Shown here: piece by piece, positions 32,801 through 35,814 of the stretch
How positions within the stretch are numbered: position 1 is the first letter of the stretch
Layout of the letters: every line of letters begins with the position of its first letter
NCBI GenBank assembly: GCA_021157645.1
Contig: JAGGWC010000105.1
Location: forward strand, 1 to 35,814
From: Candidatus Cloacimonadota bacterium
GTDB taxonomy: Bacteria; Cloacimonadota; Cloacimonadia; Cloacimonadales; TCS61
Direction: 5' to 3'
DNA: 35,814 nt
Notes under the pieces: generated by a model
Told to the model about the DNA's origin: nothing
Seen by the model: only the letters and a program-made list of their open reading frames with translations
Database searches by the model: none
Translations under genes and position numbers: made by a program

Positions 32801-35257
32801 CCAAATTCACCAACTGATACGATTACTGGACAAGCATTATCTGTAAATTTAAATGTAACAGTAAGTGATAATGACTCAGATACAATGAATGTATCATTTT
32901 ATAACAATGATACAAAAGCTCAAATAGGAACTACTCAAACAAGTATAGCATCAGGAAGTACAGCTCAAGTAACTTGGTCAGGTCTTTCAGCAGGAACTAC
33001 TTATTCATGGTATGTAAATGTAACTGATGGAACAGATACTACTAAAAGTTCAGTTTGGACGTTTACTACTTCATATACTCCTATATTAACAGCATATGAC
33101 ACATATCCAGATACAGCATACACAAATACAGATTTGAAATTTAATATAACATGTACAGACCAAGATTCAGGAGACACAATTACAGGATACTTACAAGTAT
33201 ATAATGGAACAACTCCTTATGGTTCTGTTCATAGTAGTACAGTAACTAATGGCACTGAAACTACTTTATTCACTTTAGGTTCAGGAAACACTACTAAAGG
33301 TGAAACTTGGAAAGGAGAATACTGGTGTGGAGATGGAGTTTCTAATTCAAGTAAACAAAATGATAGTGTTACTATTTTAAATACAGCACCAACAACACCA
33401 ACAAGCAGTACATTAAATCAAACTATATATGTAGGTCAAAACTTAACAGCTACATGTTCTGGCTCTACTGACTTAGATTTTGATTCAATAACATATTATT
33501 ATAGATTTTACAATGAAAATGATGCAACTGAACTTCAAGCATATTCAACAGATAATACATATGTATTACAATCAACAGATGCCCACGATGTAATAAATGT
33601 AACTTGTAAGGCATATGACGGAACTGCTTATTCTTCAACTTTATCAAATACTACAACAGTAAGCAACACAGCCCCAACAGCTCCAGATGTAGGATTAAAT
33701 AGTAGTATAACAGTAGGTCAAACATTAACAATTACTTGTGAAAATAGCACAGATATAGATTCAGATTCTTTAACTTATTATTCAGAATTATATAATATAA
33801 ATGATTCAACAACATTAAAAGCATACTCAACAAGTATGACATATACTATTCAAACATCAGATGCCCATGATACATTAAGAGCAAGATGTAAGGCATCAGA
33901 TTCATATACTAATTCAACAGAAGGAGAAAGCAATATTACAGTAAGCAACACAGCACCAAACATAAATTCATATGCTTCAGTACCTGAAGCTCCAGAATAT
34001 ACAAATACAACTTATCTTACGATAAATATCACAGACATAGATAATGACAGTATGTCTTGGTGTAATTTTACAGTAACAGCACCAAATGGAACTATTATAT
34101 TAAATAATATTAATGGAACACATTCAGGAGTTATATGGAATTCAACTACTTTCAATTTAACAAGTACAGGAACAAAATATGGAACTTGGGAATATAATGT
34201 ATCTTGTTATGATGCATATAACACCGCATCCCAATCTTGGACATATACTTCAACTATAGGAACATACAACTACACACCTTACGAAACCTGGACATTCTCT
34301 CAAACTGCTGGAAATACAGAATTAAAGACATTTATTTTTGATGCAACTGGAGAGAATAGTAGGAATAATATAGTAAATGGAAGTGTGGAAGGAGACTTAG
34401 CTAATTCATCTTATTATCTTACTGTTTCATATAATACTACTTCATTTTATATTCCTGTAAATGGAACAGTATCAATACAAGCAAACATAACTTCAGACCA
34501 TGATAACACACCTGCTGGAACTTATACTGGAAACCTAACATTTAATAGAACAGATGATGGAACTATTTTGAAAATACCTGTAAGTTTTTCAGTAGCTGGA
34601 ACTTCCGCAGATATAAATGTAGACCCAACATCTAAAACAACGACTATGTATGCTTCAGATACTAGTACTTGGACATTAAATGTATCAAATGTAGGAGATA
34701 GAACTGCTACAAATTGTAGTTGTACTTTTGCAGGAACTATACAGCCATTCTCATCATGTGTAGAAGAGCCCTTTAATGTTTCATATGGAAATTATACTCT
34801 AGTATCTGTAAAATATACTAATCCCTCAGAAGGAGATTACTCAGGAACATTAACTGTTTCCTGTACTTCAACTGCAAGCGGGGGAACAGATACAGCTTCA
34901 GTTAATCCTATAAGCTTATCAGTATTAGCAGCACCCTCTGGAGGCGGGGGTGGAGGAGGTTCATATGTTCCTCCTGAGAATAATATAACTATTCCAGAAC
35001 CAGCAGTATGCGGTGATGGAATATGTGAAGATGAAAAAGGAGAGAATTCATGGAATTGTCCAGATGACTGTGCTGGTTTAAGCTTAAAAGGATTAGTATT
35101 AGGAAATTCCAAATCAAGAATATTCCAAATATTATTAATAGTCTTTTTAGGAAGTATTATGTACTTATCCTATTCTGAAAAGAAAAGAAAACTAAAAGTT
35201 TTCGGAGGTAAAAATGGCAAAACGTGGAAAATCCCGAAGTTCTTCAAGAAAGGTTAA
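29867..35257 (+). CDS. Giant surface protein with DNRLRE-like, NosD-type beta-helix, multiple Ig/Fn3-like domains and C-terminal anchor, 1796 aa
   Basis: Signal peptide (1-30). An N-terminal region with eight Cys and mixed beta structure (30-270). A DNRLRE-like beta-sandwich (about 278-450) with LLMFNISSIPNNANIIDAGLYLY, RNWNEETVTWNTKP and a WDVTSLIN signature. A NosD/CASH right-handed beta-helix (about 455-755) with MNISANNVTLDCQGHTIDG. Seven or so Ig/Fn3-like domains (about 760-1460) opening with NTAP or NQAP. Two beta domains, a seven-Gly linker (about 1692-1698), a CGDGIC...NCPDDC motif (about 1714-1735), a TM helix (about 1750-1766) and a very basic tail. NosD folds are carbohydrate-binding or hydrolase scaffolds; no catalytic residues can be assigned. 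Role: adhesion or host recognition, inferred. Confidence 0.87.
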   Translation: MKSSKSKLTTLVLLSLLLIIPALYMQATTAKGTAQTIKNVTIKRGPSWEETCHPVTTTKEHCFTNYCVDWEINETTEEPYCVDMRDTYCRNSTYTTTECTRTLYSGTRFIEKHKGHKDYVPMDEVVNVTYVNDSIVLSWWDKRVVLEPYIEINNNKYKLKNMPASSSNPNVPTKNKLKFLTKIKDNKYSYYYNHTMDAKLGKSSSKKEVFNTFGYNISESNANCTFKNNALICDEIEINFAQAVNEQNLTLYTEKEGKKLKGISIKAEKEGTSIFYIDPTIQLQDNVTENLNDAKILEDYPDYNAATSKLQVGYANITASLLMFNISSIPNNANIIDAGLYLYQNVIGGTQKLVGVKVCNTSRNWNEETVTWNTKPIQGVCSDNIEQNPANTAGWRGPWDVTSLINTTYNNVSLELYPDISDTDWDNDIIQYNSKEYATASLRPYLNITYSNSTNISDCAVLDIPGHTYYLTTNITDSSTSYCMNISANNVTLDCQGHTIDGDDAADYGIYIKRSSSINSNIVVKNCTITDWDTYGSYIATANNVTFEDITYTSNPDMALYVASDYNKFTNIISNYNGRGITLNYADSNTFTNIIANSNPYGGIYLWYSNSNIFANMTVNSNANSDNAGIYLYCSHANVITYSKIENNSNSGITLCYSDGNVANKIYNNLFNNTNNIVFVGTEYSNNWNTTYQSGTNIYDSSIGYIAGNWYSGFSDNSTLCPDTTGDGFCDNAYDVKNNTAGCDSNNCDYKPISSFYGNPTNQAPSFTVTPDDASTVGSPTNVGQNVTFTATATDADGDNYTLYICKTNAFSSGSCTGGEWCHSTSTTSGSQASCKYLTQDSDSTQESWYAFAYDGTSASSSSSTYSPMNINHRPYASGVVINDSTPYTDSIIQCNYTFNDADGDSESSVAYKWYKNNVLISGETSSTLNLSVAGNGNKGDIINCSVQVTDEHSFSDDVYVASSGVTIQNYAPNTVTSPNSPTDTITGQALSVNLNVTVSDNDSDTMNVSFYNNDTKAQIGTTQTSIASGSTAQVTWSGLSAGTTYSWYVNVTDGTDTTKSSVWTFTTSYTPILTAYDTYPDTAYTNTDLKFNITCTDQDSGDTITGYLQVYNGTTPYGSVHSSTVTNGTETTLFTLGSGNTTKGETWKGEYWCGDGVSNSSKQNDSVTILNTAPTTPTSSTLNQTIYVGQNLTATCSGSTDLDFDSITYYYRFYNENDATELQAYSTDNTYVLQSTDAHDVINVTCKAYDGTAYSSTLSNTTTVSNTAPTAPDVGLNSSITVGQTLTITCENSTDIDSDSLTYYSELYNINDSTTLKAYSTSMTYTIQTSDAHDTLRARCKASDSYTNSTEGESNITVSNTAPNINSYASVPEAPEYTNTTYLTINITDIDNDSMSWCNFTVTAPNGTIILNNINGTHSGVIWNSTTFNLTSTGTKYGTWEYNVSCYDAYNTASQSWTYTSTIGTYNYTPYETWTFSQTAGNTELKTFIFDATGENSRNNIVNGSVEGDLANSSYYLTVSYNTTSFYIPVNGTVSIQANITSDHDNTPAGTYTGNLTFNRTDDGTILKIPVSFSVAGTSADINVDPTSKTTTMYASDTSTWTLNVSNVGDRTATNCSCTFAGTIQPFSSCVEEPFNVSYGNYTLVSVKYTNPSEGDYSGTLTVSCTSTASGGTDTASVNPISLSVLAAPSGGGGGGGSYVPPENNITIPEPAVCGDGICEDEKGENSWNCPDDCAGLSLKGLVLGNSKSRIFQILLIVFLGSIMYLSYSEKKRKLKVFGGKNGKTWKIPKFFKKG

Positions 35258-35402
35258 AAAGAAAAGAATACCTAAAAAATACAGAGTATTAAAAAAAGAA
35301 CAGCCAACGTGGGCAATACAAGATAAAAAAACAGGAAGGTTAGCTGGAAGAGTATCTGAAGGAGAATACTATATGGGATATAGAGTAAAAAGGAAACGTT
35401 AG
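35214..35402 (+). CDS. Small basic protein, 62 aa
   Basis: Starts inside the end of the 1796-aa gene (44-base overlap) behind GAGGTAAAAATGG, the same start cassette used in the basic-protein cluster. Residues 1-25 are Lys/Arg/Ser-rich (MAKRGKSRSSSRKVKKKR). The rest has a beta-hairpin-like TWAIQDKKTGRLAGRVSEG and a basic KRKR end. It resembles the 48- and 56-aa cluster proteins in layout and is probably a further nucleic-acid-binding member. The ORF ends in a hairpin that may stop transcription. Confidence 0.68.
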   Translation: MAKRGKSRSSSRKVKKKRIPKKYRVLKKEQPTWAIQDKKTGRLAGRVSEGEYYMGYRVKRKR

Positions 35403-35426
35403 TTGGTTTTGTTTAGAAACCAACTA
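35400..35426 (+). terminator. Hairpin at the end of the surface-protein operon
   Basis: TAGTTGGTTT (35400-35409) pairs fully with AAACCAACTA (35417-35426) around a 7-base loop, a 10-bp stem that includes the stop codon of the preceding gene. It lacks a long oligo-T tract on the + strand, so it may stabilise the mRNA 3' end instead of terminating by itself. Confidence 0.6.
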
Positions 35427-35455
35427 ATAGAATTAGTTTAGTAAAATAGCGAAAA

Positions 35456-35465
35456 CTATTTAAAT
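35456..35465 (+). promoter_or_regulatory. TATA-box promoter of the ribbon-helix-helix gene
   Basis: CTATTTAAAT, preceded by the purine-rich GCGAAAA that could serve as a BRE, lies 26-35 bases before ATG 35491. That spacing predicts a leaderless or nearly leaderless transcript, common in archaea. The sequence between (TTATTATTAATAATAATA) is a near-perfect palindrome and may be an operator. Confidence 0.55.
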
Positions 35466-35490
35466 GATTATTATTAATAATAATACTAAC

Positions 35491-35628
35491 ATGAAAGATA
35501 TAACAATTAAAGTTAAACCCGACATTTATTTTGAATTAGTAAGTCTTAAAGGAAAATTAAAATGTAAGACTTGGGATTCTTTATTTAGAAAATTGATTAT
35601 GCTCTCAAAAGATGAGAGAGGTGAATAA
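35491..35628 (+). CDS. Ribbon-helix-helix (CopG/antitoxin-like) regulator, 45 aa
   Basis: The N-terminal strand MKDITIKVKPDIYFEL followed by SLKGKLKCKTWDSLFRKLI matches the beta-alpha-alpha layout of small archaeal RHH antitoxin or CopG-type proteins. RHH dimers bind palindromic operators. No toxin gene follows in the visible sequence, only an 8-codon ORF and then a secreted protein, so a regulator role is more likely than a toxin-antitoxin pair. Its end carries GAGAGGTGA, which could serve a downstream start. Confidence 0.65.
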   Translation: MKDITIKVKPDIYFELVSLKGKLKCKTWDSLFRKLIMLSKDERGE

Positions 35629-35663
35629 AAATGGATGAAGGCGATGAAGAAGAATAAAATGCT

Positions 35664-35677
35664 CACATATATATGTG
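35664..35677. promoter_or_regulatory. 14-bp perfect palindrome before the last gene
   Basis: CACATATATATGTG is its own reverse complement and abuts the GGGGTGA ribosome site (35677-35683) of the gene at 35691. As DNA it suits a dimeric regulator such as the RHH protein encoded just upstream. As RNA it could hairpin next to the ribosome site. Either use is inference. Confidence 0.5.
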
Positions 35678-35690
35678 GGGTGAAGATAAA

Positions 35691-35814
35691 ATGAAAAATA
35701 TCGGATTAATGGCAGCATTGGTTGTTAGTGTCTTATTATTAGGCATTGGAACAGCTAGTGCAACTACAACAGGATTTGAGTTACACAAAGCAGTTACTGT
35801 AAAAGGTGACTGGG
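35691..35814 (+). CDS. Secreted protein, 3' end outside the window
   Basis: GGGGTGA is 8 bases before the ATG. The visible 41 residues start with a textbook signal peptide (MKNIGLMAALVVSVLLLGIG, cleavage probably after TASA) followed by TTTGFELHKAVTVKGDW. The mature part is too short to classify. Its own start region, palindrome and strong ribosome site suggest an independently controlled, well-expressed secreted or surface-layer-type protein. Confidence 0.7.
   Translation, partial: MKNIGLMAALVVSVLLLGIGTASATTTGFELHKAVTVKGDW

Noticed and set aside
29867..35257. Copper-transport NosD function
   Set aside because: The beta-helix resembles NosD, but the protein is a giant anchored surface protein with no nos operon around it. 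Only the fold name is used.
35631..35657. Eight-codon ORF (Met-Asp-Glu-Gly-Asp-Glu-Glu-Glu)
   Set aside because: Although GAGAGGTGA precedes it, eight codons give no support as a protein. A leader peptide cannot be excluded.
1..35814. Integrated provirus or conjugative plasmid
   Set aside because: No integrase, tRNA attachment site, relaxase, VirB4-type secretion cluster or chromosomal flanking genes can be seen, so neither state is supported from this window.

Overview
The window reads as part of an AT-rich (about 30% GC by eye) archaeal mobile element, most likely a virus or virus-like plasmid. Every credible gene lies on the + strand. They are packed with ATGA or TAATG overlaps or gaps of a few bases. 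Archaeal origin is supported by an Orc1/Cdc6 initiator, TATA-box promoters, strong GGAGGTGA ribosome sites, and signal-peptide/C-terminal-anchor surface proteins rich in N-x-S/T sequons. The surface modules (NosD-type beta-helix, DNRLRE-like domain, CGDGIC...NCPDDC motif, glycine linker) resemble what I associate with DPANN archaea such as Woesearchaeota-type lineages. The host cannot be proven from this window.

Left part (1-9.8 kb): replication, DNA-binding and packaging. It holds the 3' part of an Orc1/Cdc6 gene, several zinc-ribbon/zinc-finger proteins, an IS110-type helix-hairpin-helix protein without a visible catalytic domain, an alternating 18/36-bp repeat array, and a candidate structured RNA. 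It also holds a membrane-anchored DNase I-like nuclease, a helix-turn-helix protein, a HerA/FtsK-like ATPase, and many small unknown proteins. It ends in a perfect 20-bp tandem repeat (9736-9806).

Middle part (9.8-22.5 kb): membrane and structural genes. A probably highly expressed 315-aa secreted or anchored protein has its own leader region and a hairpin/oligo-T terminator. A degenerate CPBP-family membrane protein and a run of small 2-4 TM proteins follow, two of them behind near-perfect Shine-Dalgarno sites. Four Cys-rich or coiled-coil ectodomain proteins come next; two share a C-terminal anchor. Then comes a cluster of tiny, extremely Arg/Lys-rich proteins, one of only 23 residues and protamine-like.

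Right part (22.5-35.8 kb): two giant surface proteins (2268 and 1796 aa) separated by a small Ig-like anchored protein, then another small basic protein, a terminator-like hairpin, a ribbon-helix-helix regulator gene, a perfect palindrome, and the start of a secreted protein cut by the window edge.

Working model (inference): a tailless, membrane-containing archaeal virus, possibly of the spindle-shaped type. Its DNA would be condensed by tiny basic proteins, its envelope built from short hydrophobic proteins, and its attachment mediated by the giant glycoproteins. No HK97, double-jelly-roll or tail genes, integrase or DNA polymerase were recognised.
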